A stretch of 64,000 bases of DNA from Coriaria nepalensis (taxonomy: Eukaryota; Streptophyta; Magnoliopsida; Cucurbitales; Coriariaceae): the NCBI GenBank assembly GCA_027186245.1, contig CP114492.1, positions 5,220,501 through 5,284,500 of the forward strand, in the 5' to 3' direction. This document shows, piece by piece, positions 11,208 through 27,765 of this stretch. Below the pieces are notes generated by a model. The model was not told the origin of the DNA. It searched no databases and was given only the letters and a program-made list of their open reading frames with translations. Position 1 is the first letter of the stretch; each line of letters begins with the position of its first letter. Made by a program: the position numbers and the translations under genes.

Positions 11208-11761
11208 AGCATGTCAAACTAACCAGAATATCTCTTCCCACTAAGACAATAGCCTTACATTGGTCTGAAAAGTTGGAACCTGTTCTAAATAAGTCTAGTC
11301 TCACTAGTCATTGGAGAAATAGACTAAAAACTACAAGAGCATCACAAGATAGGTTGAAAAACTTGACTGCTGAATGCCTCCACCAGATGAAGAAAGAGAA
11401 GATAGAAATGCAGCCGGATCCTGACAATGGGCCATCTAAAACTACGACATTCGATACTCAGTAGCTATTGCTATTGCAGTAACCTCCTCAACCTAAATGA
11501 AGAGATATCGCTGTGGAAAATCAACATTGACCGTGAAGGTCGACAGTAGCGAAACAAGCTAGACAAAACCCAAACTGTCTCGCTGCCATGGCTGGGAAAT
11601 ATAGCTCAAAAGTGCACTTGTAGTTTTGGGACCTAGAGCATGTGAAACTGACCGGAATATCTCTTCCTAATAAGACAAGAGCCTTACATCGGTCTAATAA
11701 GTTGGAACTCATCCTAAACAAGTCTTGTCCCACTAGTCATAAGAGAAATGGACTAAAAATA
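11208..11761. repeat. 125-bp direct repeat pair
   Basis: Copy A at 11208-11332 and copy B at 11637-11761 lie 429 bp apart start to start. Both run agcatgt.aaact.acc.gaatatctcttcc, then aagaca..agccttacat, gttggaac, aagtct.gt and ga.taaaaa. They are about 85% alike by eye. They could be paired ends of a small element or an internal duplication of a retroelement leader. The spacer shows no recognised protein. Confidence 0.65.
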
Positions 11762-13079
11762 CTGGGATCCAACGTGCAAATATCATAGAAGTGTTAGAAA
11801 CAAAAGTGAAAGGTAAGTTCAGAGCCCACGTATTCAAAAAGAGCGCCCCATAGTAGGCCAGACCATTGGTAATCGGAAATCTCTCAGGGCAAAGAGTTAG
11901 GAAATTGAAGTACAACTAGTGGTGAAGGACCCAAAAGGCTCTACCGGCTATGGCAAAAGGGATATCCATCATCTCATTGCAACCTTAGTAGAGATAACCC
12001 AATAGGAAGGACGAAAGTGAGAAATAGGTACATCAAGTTAGAGCAACAGAAAGAGAAAGTAGCTAGCTCTCAGTCTGAAGATCGACTAGGCACATATAGC
12101 ATAAACTTGCACAAAAGAATCATCATAATGGCTATGTTCTCTCAATCGGTCACAGAGCGACCCACATATTCCTTCTTGAATGACCAATAGGAAACTCCCT
12201 TGGTCGAATAAGGAAAGTCAACAGTGTTGGTAAGAAGGCCAGCCCTCAACTCAATACCCTCAATCGGATGATCGCTAATAGCAGCCACTTCAAAAGTAGC
12301 AATCGTTATCAGCCGGGAGGAAAAGTAAAATTGTTATGGGAAGGAGACCAAAAATTCATGGATGATAGTAAATAGGAGCATCATATACGAGAGGATTCAT
12401 AGTTAGCTCTATAAACGCGGCCAACCCGGTTGATTTCCACACAAACAAATAAAATGATTTTAGTCGATCTATCTAGCTCGGGCAAATAATATGAGCCAGA
12501 GTGGACCAACTCCTCAAAGATGGACCCGACGTAAGATTCTGGTTGATTTGGTTGACCTCAAAAGGAAATTAGCCATTTAACAAAAAAATGCCCCAGTTAG
12601 GAATATTTTTCCTATCGCTATTAATACAAGGGCCAAGGAATATTATTTCTGCTAAAGCACTAAATCGTAGTCACCTCATTAAGGATTTCGAGCAAGAGGA
12701 GCAACAATATCAGTGGCTATGAGAAATCGACCACTTTTCTCAAAAGGTACGGCACTCCAAGAGACTTTTTGAGAAGAGAGGGGAGAGTGGAGGAAAATTA
12801 AATCAACAAGTTGGCATGTCCGGTGGGACCCATCATGATAAATGTTCAACCAATGTCTAAACGCCAACTTCATAGCCATAGTCTTTACATAGCCCAAGTA
12901 CATGGTGATCCATCAAAGCTGCCCTCTAATCACCCTCCTTTTATCCCACTATCTGAATCTGGTGAGAGGGAGTAGTTTGATATAGAGAGTAATCTGGCTG
13001 AAATGAAATCATCCACACGGACAACAACTCAAAGGTTATTTTCCTACTTGATTCTTAACTCATGAGAAGGAAGGAAGAA
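11762..13079. other. Probable retroelement-derived DNA, no recognised protein
   Basis: The base composition is less AT-rich than the surroundings. Long near-open stretches are broken by stops, as in decayed gag or leader regions, but I cannot match any domain. It adjoins an LTR copy, so a retroelement origin is the best guess. Confidence 0.35.
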
Positions 13080-13104
13080 AAGAGATTGGGATATGAGGAA
13101 CACA

Positions 13105-13142
13105 CTCTCTCTCTCTCTCTCTTTCTCTTTCTCTCTCTCTCT
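13105..13142. repeat. CT microsatellite
   Basis: An almost pure (CT)n tract with two TTT interruptions, lying at the 5'-UTR end of the adjacent minus-oriented LTR. Confidence 0.9.
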
Positions 13143-14828
13143 AAGTGGCGGCCAAGTGTGGGTTTAGGAAACCTTATGGATGAGTGCCTTCTATTTATAA
13201 AGTACTCTCCTTGAGCCCTCCCTATTCGAAGTGGGCCTCTGAGGCCTGATTCCCTTTAAGTGAATATTTAGGTTTCCCGAGTCCATTTTGATTCCCAATT
13301 TTTTGGAAAACTAAAACAACTCATACTACCAAATTATGATTCTAACTTTACCTGATAATTCAAACCCAGTTTGGGACTTGTCACATTGGTCGGGTTAGCC
13401 TATTAACACTTTAATGACCAACCAGATTTTTTTTTCGACCCGAAAAATATTATGACTTTATATTCATTAAATCACTATTTAATAAATTTATTAAGTCAAT
13501 ATAATATTTTTCAAATTAATTATTCATTTCAAATTGACTCTAAATCACACTTTGGATATGCTAGTAGTGTGGGTGTGATTTAGACTTAACCAATTAAACT
13601 AATTAATGATTTAACTCTTAAACCAAGTTCTCTAAGAATAAGTCAAATTTGCAAATTAAGATCTTAACCTAGATATATTCGTCTTTAATGTGTGTGACCA
13701 AATAAGTTTTACCCTACACTAGCATGTGCGCCCCACAACAGTTTGTGGCTTTATTCATTCAAGTAAATGAACCATTTGAATCTTAAGGTACCTTTAAGTC
13801 AAATGGTAAATTTAATCGTCTTACATGATCAATTAACTTTAAACCATTTAGACCCATATTGGTCTCTAGCAAGGCCTATGGGTCATCTGTGTATCAAGAA
13901 GTATGAGGAAGCTCACAAGAACTTGTTGTGACTATTACCATATTAGATTGATCCTTCCAACTTTGCCAAGATCCCATTCAATCTTAAGGCATGATTTAAC
14001 TGATAAACCGTACTGAAATTGACCATACAAATCATGTGACTCCTTATTCCACTTAGATAATGGGTTTATGGAAACTTCCTTTCTAACTACTCTATTTTGA
14101 AGAGATTCCTTATTGTATAAGGGACATCACTTATAGGAGTTATCCTTCAGTAAGGAGGTAATGGATCCCATCTTATCACCCTACAGACCGCTCGTATAAG
14201 AAAGCATGCCCAATGGTTTACCTTTTGGTGACTCATGGCTAGGGTCACGTTGAATAATATCAAAGCACGATATCTCATACGTCAAGTATGTGGTGATCTT
14301 AAGTTTAAGAATCACAAGTACAATAGTTACTTGACAAGTCTCATTAAAAGTTATTACAATTACCATTGAGACTTATCCTGTGATTACATTCAATGATTAA
14401 TCCTCTAATAATCACTTATATGTCTAACCTGATATTCTCCAATACAAATAATTATGAGAATATCGCTCTTCTTACGAAGAAAATAGGATATGTAATAGTA
14501 TTTATGGATTGTCATTATCTCATCATGACAATCCTACAATTATGAACAATTTATATCTTAGGTGTGTAGCCACTTAGATTCCAGCGACTATAATCACCAT
14601 TCACGGTTCTAAGGGCATTGCCTAAGATCCAAGAATCTATTATGCAAGTAATATAGAATATGCACAAAGAATACCCAACATAATAATAACAATACAATAA
14701 ATTAAATTGCTCGATAATAAATATAAAGTATAAATATTCATTGATAAGTTTTACATATAATATTGAATCTCATAAAGTCCATGACCTGGTTAGATGAATC
14801 TGAGTAGCTTGACAAGCATATACTTTCA
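13143..14828 (-). mobile_element. Copia LTR (LTR-A family), minus orientation
   Basis: On the minus strand it starts TGAAAGTATATGC at 14828. It carries the family signature words (atatcgtgctttgatatta, the gaccctagccatgag area, acttgtgattctta) and ends with a TATA box (tttataaatag near 13190) and a transcribed leader. The same family occurs at 16926, 28230 (minus), 37744, 50399 and 52330. Exact 3' limits are uncertain. Confidence 0.7.
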
Positions 14829-16925
14829 GTGAATAATTGAGCCATGAGTTTCTTGACTACCATAAGGAGAATGAGATTCTATATTAGTAGACTCCTCCTA
14901 GAAACCCATAGTCGAATGATATTTCAAAAAGGAGGAATCATACTATGTTAAACAGTGCTGAGTCAATGGTGACACACATTAAGCTTTCTATGTCATGCTT
15001 ATGTTGAAAAGCAAGAAGTAGACAAATTATAGGCTAGATCTGATAAGTGTTACTTTATGTGATATCCTAAGAAGACATTATTAGGATATTACTTCTATAA
15101 TCCTAATGAGCTCAAAACATGTTTATAGCCAAACATGTTGTCTTCTTAGAAAGGGAATTCTTTTTTCTCTAAAGAACAATGGGAGTAATGTAGTTCTTAA
15201 AGAAGTTCAAGGCCCATAAATTAACAATTAGATTGAGAGCTTAATTTCAACAACACCCATTTCCGAAGAACCTTCAAAAGAAGGGTTGTGATTCCTCATA
15301 ATACACCACCACTCCAAAGATCTGGGAGAGTCCCTAATGAACCTATAGGGTATGATTTTTTTATAGAGAACTCTAGTAATGGTTTAATCATAGATGATGA
15401 CCCTACAAGCTATGTTAATGCCATGTAAGGCTTGGATTATGAGAAATCGCTTGAAGCCATGAAATCTGAAATGGATTTCATATACGCCAACCAAGTTTGG
15501 ACCTTGGAAGATGCACCATAAGTAATCGTTCCGATCAAATGTAAATGTATCCTTAAGAGAAAGATAGGGGCGGATGGATAATTGAAGACCTATGAGGCTC
15601 GATTAGTGGCAAAGGGCTATAGGTAATGAGAAGGAATTGATTGTGAAGAAACTTTCTCGCCTGTGGCCATGACAAAATCTATTCAGATTTTGCTAACCAT
15701 TATAACATACCATGATTATGAGATTTATCAAATGAATGTGAAAATTTTCTTCCTAATTAGAAATTTTGAAGAAGAGGAGTATATGATACAACACTAAGGT
15801 TTCACAAACAAGAAATGCACAAAGAAGTTGTGCAAGCTACATAGTCAATATATGGATTTAATTAAACAAGGTTCTCGAAATTGGAACATTTATTTTGATC
15901 AAACAATCAAATCATTTGATTTCATTAAGAATGAGGATGATCCGTATGTAAAAGAAAGTTAGTAAGAGTAAGATTGCATTCATTGTCTTATACATAGATG
16001 ATATACTACTCATTGAGAATAATGTAGGCATATTACAATCTGTAAAGATGTGGTTGTCAAAAAACTTATCCATGAAAAATATGTGTGTGGCATCTTTTAT
16101 CTTAGGCATAAAGATCTATAAAGATACTAAAAAGATACTTAAAAAGATTCATACTTAAAAAGATTCTAAAGAGGTTTGACATGAAAGATTCCAATAGAGA
16201 ACTATTGTCAATATGTCATTTCTCATTCTTTAAAAAGATATCTCCTAAGACATGGGAGGAGATAGAATGCATGAGTAGAATACCCTATCCTTCGACTATA
16301 GGCTCTATCATGTATGCTATGTATAAGACCAAATATTGCCTATGCTCTAAGTGTTACATGCAAGTATCATGAATCTGGGAGAAAAGTATTGGAATGCAGT
16401 CAATAACATTCTTAAGTACTTGAGAAGAACTAAGGATATATTCTTGATTTTTGTAGCTTCCAATTTGAAAATTGGGGGTTAAACAGACTTTACTTTCCAA
16501 TCAGATATAGACAACAGTAAATCAGGGTTAATTTTCATGCTCAATGGTGGTGCAGTTAGTCGAAAGAGTTTAAAGCAAGAAACTACCATATATTCCACCA
16601 CTGAACAGAGTACATTACTGCTTATGAAGCAGCTAAAGAAGTAGTTTGAATGAGGAAGTTCATTAATAAACTTGGTGTAGTTCCTAGCACATTGATCCCA
16701 TAGTAGTGCACTCTAATAATAATAGTGTGATTGCATAAGTAAAGAAACCTAGGTCTCATTAATAGTCCAAACACGTACTGCGACAGTATCACCTAATTAG
16801 AGAAATAGTCGGGAGATGAGAGGTAAACATAAAGAGAGTAGACATGAATGACAAAACTTTGATTGCCATTTTGACAAAATGGGATCGCAATTGAGAAGTG
16901 ATTGACTTTAGTGAAAGCGGGAGAT
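14829..16925 (+). pseudogene. Ty1/copia pol remnant (integrase-RT-RNase H)
   Basis: Domains read in order through many stops. The end of integrase is at 14880-15000 (TPPRNP, SKRRNHTMLNSAESM). The CYF..YP / YYFYNPNE segment lies at 15047-15110 and KHVVFLERE-like text at about 15130. Reverse transcriptase starts with ANQVWTLEDAP and RKIGADG at 15480-15580, then ARLVAKGYR, EETFSPVAM and YIDDILLIENN at about 15990-16020. RNase H runs to a decayed end at 16900. A polypurine tract, agtgaaagcgggaga, at about 16909-16923 abuts the 3' LTR. The element cannot be autonomous. Confidence 0.9.
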
Positions 16926-18130
16926 TGAAAGTGTAATGCCATTCAAGTTATTCGGTTTCTAGTCAAACAAATCATCAGCTTATGTAGATCAATCTTTAAT
17001 TATATAAGTTATCAACTGAATTGAATACTTTGTTATTTAATGAGCATTTAATCTATCATATTAATTATTATTATGTTGATAATGATATTGTATGAATATT
17101 GGACGTGTATCATACTTGATAGATTCATGGGTCTTAGATTTATGCACTTGAAATTGTGATAATGAACATGCAAGGTGAGATTCAAGTGGCTTAATAGCTA
17201 AAAATCAAATGGTTCATAGGCATAGGATTGCTATGAAGGGATAATGACAATCTGGAGAGACTATTACATACGATATCCTCTTTGAAAGAAGAGGGTGGAT
17301 CTCATACCATCGATATTAAAGAATATCAATTAGACATGTAGGTGATTAGTAGAGACTTAATCACTGAACTTGATCGCTAGATAAATCTCAATAGTAATAA
17401 TATTGACTATTGATGAGATTTTTATGGATGTTATTGTACATGTGATACCTAAGATCACTACAACACTTACGTATGAGATATCATGCTTTGATATTACTCA
17501 ACCAAACCCTAACCAAGGATTACTACCATTTGCCATGTATCCTTGTACAAGAACTCTATAGAGTGGTAAGATAAGATTCATCACCTCAATACTGGAAGAA
17601 CAATCCTATGTGTGGTGTATTTTTATACAACAAAGAAATTTTTGTAAAGTAATATGATATAAAAGGAGTTTCCATAAATAAATTATCTTATTCTTAAAGG
17701 AGTCACATAATTCTTATGATCAATCTATTAGAAATTAATAATTAAATAATGCACTAGTACAACAATAATCATTACAAGTCCAAAAACTTCTAATCACAAG
17801 TTCTCTTAATACTATTGTAATAATCATTGGGTTCTCTTATGGAAGGGCCAATAAGTTAATGTGCCTACAAAAGGGAAGACCCAATTCCGAAAACATACCC
17901 TAGCCGCCAATATCAAAAGAAAGAGAGGAAAAGTTTACTTATCTTTATTGCAACAATGAACATTTATGAAATATAATTATTTCCCTATATTCAATAAGAA
18001 AATGCAAGAAGGGAAAAAATAATTTACCTATGACAAATATTTTTGGTGCTTCCTTCAAGGAACCGAGATCCGATAGGTCTTTAGCCTATTCAAATATGTA
18101 ATCATTAGTTTTGTCGGGTGTGAAGAAAAT
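16926..18130 (+). mobile_element. 3' LTR of the 14829-16925 copia element (LTR-A)
   Basis: It begins TGAAAGTGTAATGCC directly after the polypurine tract. It contains tatgagatatcatgctttga near 17473-17492, shared with the other LTR-A copies. The end is approximate, set after a transcribed leader-like stretch at 17860-18110. Confidence 0.75.
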
Positions 18131-19770
18131 TATAGAAAAACAGGAAACGGTATTCAAAATAGAAAAATAAAACGTGTTTGGTAACTGTTTTCTTAATTCT
18201 TGCTAAATATATTTTTTATAATTTTTACAAATAAGGTCTGAGAAAACAGTTTTTAGTTGTACTAAAAGGCCGTTTGGTTGTTCTCAGTCCGGTTTTCGCC
18301 TAAATACAAAAGTGTGCATTTTGATTAAATAAGCCATAGAAATGTTGTGCCTTTTGATCAGGCCATTCGAAGAACTCCACTCGATCTTCTTCTGTCATAA
18401 TGTTGGAGCTTTGTATGACTTCCTAAGCCTTTTTTTTTTCTCTTCTCATCATTTCATCGGACCATACGGAGGTAAGTTCTAATTTGTTCAATTTCTTTTT
18501 CGTTTGTTTTACTGACAAGTTTTTGTTTCATCTTCGGAAGAATGAGTTCATCGTCTTAGCTAGAGGACATGCATACAGTAAGAGTAGATTAATTCTTATT
18601 TTATAATTTGAGTTTAGATGCAACTCACCTTCACATGCGTTGGTGCTTAAAGATGAGACGATATCTATTTTTTAAGATATAATAAAATAAAATTAAATAT
18701 ATTATATCATTAAATATTTTAACAAATTTTAAATATTTTAAAATATTATCATATTAAAATTTAAAATTTTATAAATAATATTATTTTTAGTGTGTTTTAT
18801 AAATAAGAAGGTGATACCAATCTAAAATTTCAAGTATGGAGTTTAATATATGAATTAAGCAAAATTAAGAACCATTTAAATCTAAAATTAATCCAGGAGT
18901 TACAAATCAATTTTAAATTCACCGTTCATCAGGGAGTTACAAATCAATTTCTTATTTTACAACAAATTCACGGTCTTCACGAAAGTGTAACCAAAAAATA
19001 ATCAAACATAATATCCATCAAACTCAGCAATCAGAGTACTAAACACAATATAAAAGGAATTTTTGGAACTTAACAAATAGAATATCCATCAAGCTCAGCA
19101 ATTAATGTACTTAACAATCAAATTTTCCTAAATAATAAACATGCTCTGCCAGAGGATTTTAAACTCCCACGATCAAAAGAATTTTTCGAAATCTAAAATG
19201 ATCTACAAAGAATTTCGATTTAAGGGATTGAGACGCTAAAAAAGGGAAAAAAATTAGGGTTGGGGAAATCTTTTGGGTGAAATAGGGAACGGGTCAATCA
19301 AGAAGTTAAAAGAGTGATTAGGATGACTTAGATGAAGCTTTTGGTAATGAAGGATGATGGGCATCAATGAAGTTGTAATAAACATGAGAAAGAAGAGGAA
19401 GAAAGAAACGTCGAACATGTGCTAATCTTTCTCTCTTTTTTTTCTTTTAGCCATGTTATGGGATCCATTCAGGTCGCGTGTTAGTAAATAAATGGAAAGT
19501 ATTGAACTTGGGATTAAGGATCGATTAAAATTGAGAGTTAGACAAATTATTATTTGAAGGAGTCCGAAATGCCCATAAGTGTATTTCCACGATAAAGAAC
19601 CGAAAAAGAAAAAAAGTGTTCTCGCACCTGAAAAATTACAGTACAAGTGTTCCATTCCTACGGCTATTAGTAGCATCCTATAAACCTCGTTTTCATTAAA
19701 AAAAAGGAGAAAAAAGACTACCTCAAGAGGAAAATGTTAAAATTTAATAAAATTTAGAAAATAGGACTTT
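18131..19770. other. Intergenic DNA downstream of BiP
   Basis: No gene is recognised. It holds an extremely AT-rich block at 18660-18800 and small direct repeats (atatccatcaa.ctcagcaat at about 19010 and 19083; gagttacaaatcaattt at about 18897 and 18933). The BiP 3' UTR and polyadenylation site fall in its right end. Confidence 0.45.
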
Positions 19771-23587
<3,817 letters not shown>

Positions 23588-23738
23588 ATCTTCCTCACTC
23601 TCTCTCTCTTTTACTCTCGAACTATCTTCGATTTGCAAAGTTGCAGGTTATAACTTCTAAGTGGTGAGCTGTGTACTGATAGGCTACAAAGTTTAGAGAG
23701 TTTGGAATCGTTAATTGAGAAGCAATGACATGGGGGTG

Positions 23739-23747
23739 ATTTTATAG
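23739..23747 (-). promoter_or_regulatory. BiP TATA box
   Basis: The minus strand reads CTATAAAAT, about 155 bp upstream of the BiP ATG, placing a start site near 23705-23715. It lies downstream of the UPR element at 23821-23836, the normal order for a BiP promoter. Confidence 0.75.
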
Positions 23748-23820
23748 AGCGACCCACAACCCATATAATTCGCCTTGTGCACGTCTGTGACGCGAAAACT
23801 TTGTGAACATTGTCATAATG

Positions 23821-23836
23821 AATGACGTGGACCAAT
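23821..23836 (-). promoter_or_regulatory. Plant unfolded-protein-response element (P-UPRE / ERSE-II)
   Basis: The minus strand reads ATTGGTCCACGTCATT. This matches 15 of 16 positions of the P-UPRE consensus ATTGGTCCACGTCATC and contains a perfect ERSE-II core (ATTGGNCCACG). In plant BiP genes this element binds ER-stress bZIP factors with NF-Y. It lies about 235 bp upstream of the ATG and 75 bp upstream of the TATA box. Confidence 0.9.
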
Positions 23837-23849
23837 AGTTTTTCAAGGA

Positions 23850-24329
23850 GGGAATCAGTCAGCCAATGGTGATGAGCTTTGTGTTGGGACGATCTGGGCC
23901 GTTCATTTTTCTTGACCGAGTCCGTATTTTAGCGCCTTCCGGTGTTGGAACGTCCCAGGGCATTGCGGTCCTATAAGCGTAGCGTTTATGGCAAATTTCA
24001 CCGCGTTTTCCTTTATCTTCCATTTTTGGTTAAAAATAAATCAGCATGAGATTTATAAAAACTAGGACTAGGATATATGCCCTAGAAATTCTAGCGTAAA
24101 TTCTAACGTGTGGTTAGCGTAAGAGTAATGTTATTTGACTTTTTCTATATATATTCATATATAAAAAATTATTATTATGTTATGCTAAAATTAACTCCAT
24201 CTATGAGTCAGTCTTACATCTGGATAAATGATGAGGATTGGTGTTAGGTCTCTAAATGCCAATCATAAAAGAACTCATCACATTACTTGAATGAAATTTG
24301 GTTCAAAAAGATTAAAACGAAATATTAGA
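23850..24329. other. BiP distal upstream DNA
   Basis: No coding sequence is recognised. A further CCAAT word lies at 23863-23867. The DNA becomes AT-rich beyond 24050 and grades into the LINE region. Confidence 0.4.
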
Positions 24330-27300
24330 GCGTCTCACACTGTAAGTGACGCACTGCACATATATTCGGGTGTAATGTCAAATAAATAAGATGCGTTGCA
24401 GCAATACCCAATTGCAGTATTAAAATAGGCAAGAGTTCACACACCATATTGGATGGGGCGAGTAAAGAAACTAGTTCAGAATAGAGTTAGAAATATTAGA
24501 TTACCTTCATGAAATATGACGGATAAGTTAATTGAATTAATTGATGTCATGCATAGAAGGAAAGTAAATATAACTTGTCTTTAAGAGAGAAAGTGGAAGG
24601 GTAACAAGATTAAGGATTTGAAAAAAAATGTTCAAACTTTTGTATTTAGAAACATATAAAATTAGGAATAATATAATAATAGTGGTGGATAAAGCCTATA
24701 AGAATGGGGTAAAAAAGACAAAGGTTGAAAAAATGACTTACACAAGAAAATAAATTTTTGGGATAAATTTATAATTCTGAGATCATTAGTGTTATTAATT
24801 AATTAATCAAATTAAATTAAATTAAAAGATATATTTTAAATGATGAATTTCGAAATTCATATATTAAATATTAATATATTTGATTATGAATTAAATATAT
24901 TATATATAATATCAAATTGATATGAGATAATTAATTTAATATTAAGATTAAGTAAGTAAAAATTAAATTAGTTTGAGAAACTAATTTAAAATTCAAATAA
25001 TATATGATTTGATTTAAAATAGATATGATTCTATTTTAAATCAGATTTAAAAATGTTTGACTAAATCAAATATATAATTAATGATATGATATGATTTGAA
25101 ATAGATAAGATTCTATTTTAAATCGGATTTGAAAGATTTGACTATATAAAAAATATCATCTAATGATTATTTTATCATTTAATATTATAATTGAGTCATC
25201 AATTCAACTAATTTAAAATGTTTAAATTAAATCGAAAAACCTAATGGAACTTTATAAATACATCATGTGCAAATTTTTTCAGGATACGAAAAATAGAGAG
25301 CCTTCTTTACAAAAAGAAAAAGAGAGAAAGCATTGTCATCTTTACGTGCCTACACACGTCATTGTGTGTTGAGGATCGATCTGGAAGATTGTGGTGTGAG
25401 TCTCCTTGAACAATTCGTGTAGGCTAAGGTATGATCTATTCGCATAACTATATGATTAATTTATATATATCTAAATGGTCGCTAAAAATTAAAAAAAAAT
25501 ATTTGTTATACACTAGGACCAAATTAATTGCTTCCGTTGCGAAGTTTTAAACCGATTTTTCAACAATACGATCATCTATTGGTATAATTTTTTTTTTTTA
25601 TGAAAAATGATATTTTAATAAAGAATTAATTTACATCGTGTCATGTCCTATATAATCCAATTATATAAAGCACCTCCACTAAAATGTTTACCTATATCAA
25701 TGATCCGGATCTAGATCCCTTGCATTCATAATGCTAGCAGACCATACTAGCAACCATTAATTAAAGATTATGTACTTTAATATGTTGCGGATAATTTAAT
25801 TCATATTCTACAATCTCAATCCTCTCGTACCAATACAAGATTATAGTCACATAAATGAATTTGAATTTTTCTAATATTTACAAAAATTATTCAATAATAA
25901 TACATTCAAACCAATTATATAGAAGAATGTTACGTTTATTAATTTCACAAAATAATACTCATCACATGCTTTCAAGGCATCATGCCCAACATAAGGGATG
26001 CTAAGAAAGGCGCGTATGATGATTTGTATAATAGGCTAGGTACAAAAGAGGGGGAGAAAGATATTTTCATGAAAGCGAGAGCCAGAGATCAGAAAAGTAA
26101 AGATTTGAGTCATGTTAGCGTCAAGCATGAATATGGTAAAGTTCTTATGTAGGATAAAGCTATTTTTTAGGTAGATGGAGGGATTACTTTGAGATGCTAC
26201 TAAATAGGATACATGTAGAGGGGTTAAACTTAGAGGGATCTAATTTGATGGAACGGAGGTATCTAATGTTCCATCACAGGGTTAGTGCTAAGGAAGTAAG
26301 AGAATCCTTGAAAAGAATGAAGCCTGAGAAGATAGCTGGACTAGAGAATATACCAATTGAGGTATCATAGTGTTTAGGAGAAGTTAGCATCCAATAGCTG
26401 ACTAAAATTTTTAATAGAATCCTAGATACTAGGACAATGCCAAAATCATGGATACATAGGATTGTAGTACCAATTTATAAAAATAAAAGTGATATATAAG
26501 GTTGCTCAAACTATAGACGGATAAGACTTATAAGTCATACAATGATACTTTGAGCGAGGGTTATAGAGCAAGGACTTAGAGTCTCACCATTGTATCAGAT
26601 AATCAATTTAGTTTTATGCCTGGTAGGTCTATGATAAAAGCAATCTTCTAACTTAGACAAATAATAAAAAAATATAGAGAAAAGTAAAAGAACATGCATA
26701 TGGTATTTTATTGATTTAAAGGAAGCTTATGGTGGGTACTTAGAAGGAAGAATGTACCTCAATGCTATATCGATATCATTAAGGATATGTATGAAAAGAC
26801 TGTAACGAGTATTCAGTTAGTAGATGGGATGTCTAGTGAATTTCTTATTACATTAGGACTTCATTAAGGGTTGACTTTAAGTCCGTACCTCTTTGTTTTT
26901 ATTATGGATGAGCTGACGAAAAATATTCAAAATAAAGTACCCTGGTGTATATTGTTTGTAGATGATATCGTCCTAATTGATGTAACTAGAGAAGGTGTGA
27001 GTCAAAAATTAGATAGGTTGTGTGAGGCTTTAACGAGTAAGAGTTTTAGAATTAGTCGCTCGAAAACGGATATCAAACTTGTAATTTTGGTCTCGAATCT
27101 TGAAGAATATGTAATCCAATTAAGATTGACGATAATAAGGACCTAGAGTATGAAGCTTTTCATTAATTATGATCTACTATCCAAAAGACAGATGACATTT
27201 AAGAGGAGATAGACCATATGATCAAAGTAGGTTGGATGAAATGGAGGATGACGTTAGAAGTCTTATGTGATAGAAGGATGCTCACGAAATTGAAAGGAAA

Positions 27301-27765
27301 GTATTATTCGACCAGCTATACTTTATGGTTTGGAGTGTTAGGCCACTACAAGACAACGTATACATAGGATGGTGGTAGCAGAGATGCGTATGTTAAGATT
27401 AAAATATAATAAAACACATAAGGATAAAATTAGAAATGACACGATTATGAATTATCTAGGTATAACTCCTATAGAGGACAAAATTAGGGAGAGACGTCTA
27501 ACATGGTTTGGCTATGTGAGGAGGAGACCAAACACGGCCCCAATTTAACAAAGTTTAGATTAGCAGGTTCGTGGAGGGCATAGACAGAGGAGTAGACTGT
27601 TGAAAACTTGGATGAAGGTGGTGAAAGAAGATATCATAGATCTTGGATTAGGCGAAAATATATGGGAAGATCACATAGCTTGAAGAACCAATATCTGTGT
27701 AGCCAACCTCGAATAGAATGAGAATAGCCTTTGATGATGATGATGCTAAATTAACATTTGGCACA
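24330..27765 (+). mobile_element. RTE-type LINE, degenerate and interrupted
   Basis: The 5' part at 24480-24700 reads as decayed endonuclease (IELIDVMHRRKVNITCL). After foreign DNA (24760-25985) it resumes with AYDDLYNRLGTKEGEKDIF at about 26017. It continues with VSAKEVRESLKRMKPEKIAG, IPIEVS and VPIYKNKSDI (26280-26490), FIDLKEAYGG at 26710, and an open RT block at 26871-27146. In that block LSPYLFVFIMDELT and a PWCILFVDDIVLID catalytic FxDD box are readable. The C-terminal TWFGYVRRRP lies at about 27500. It ends in a tgatgatgatgatg tail near 27730-27750, typical of RTE elements. Stops and frameshifts are numerous. Confidence 0.85.
24760..25985 (+). mobile_element. LTR-derived insertion within the LINE
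   Basis: It splits the LINE coding text. The 24790-25566 part is AT-rich, with a TATA-like ctttataaatac near 25248. It ends in a typical copia U5 end (cttccgttgcgaagttt...caaca, 25532-25566), followed by a weak PBS-like ttggtata at 25578. The remainder (25600-25980) resembles LTR start sequence in the opposite direction. Exact ends and target-site duplication were not resolved. Confidence 0.55.
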
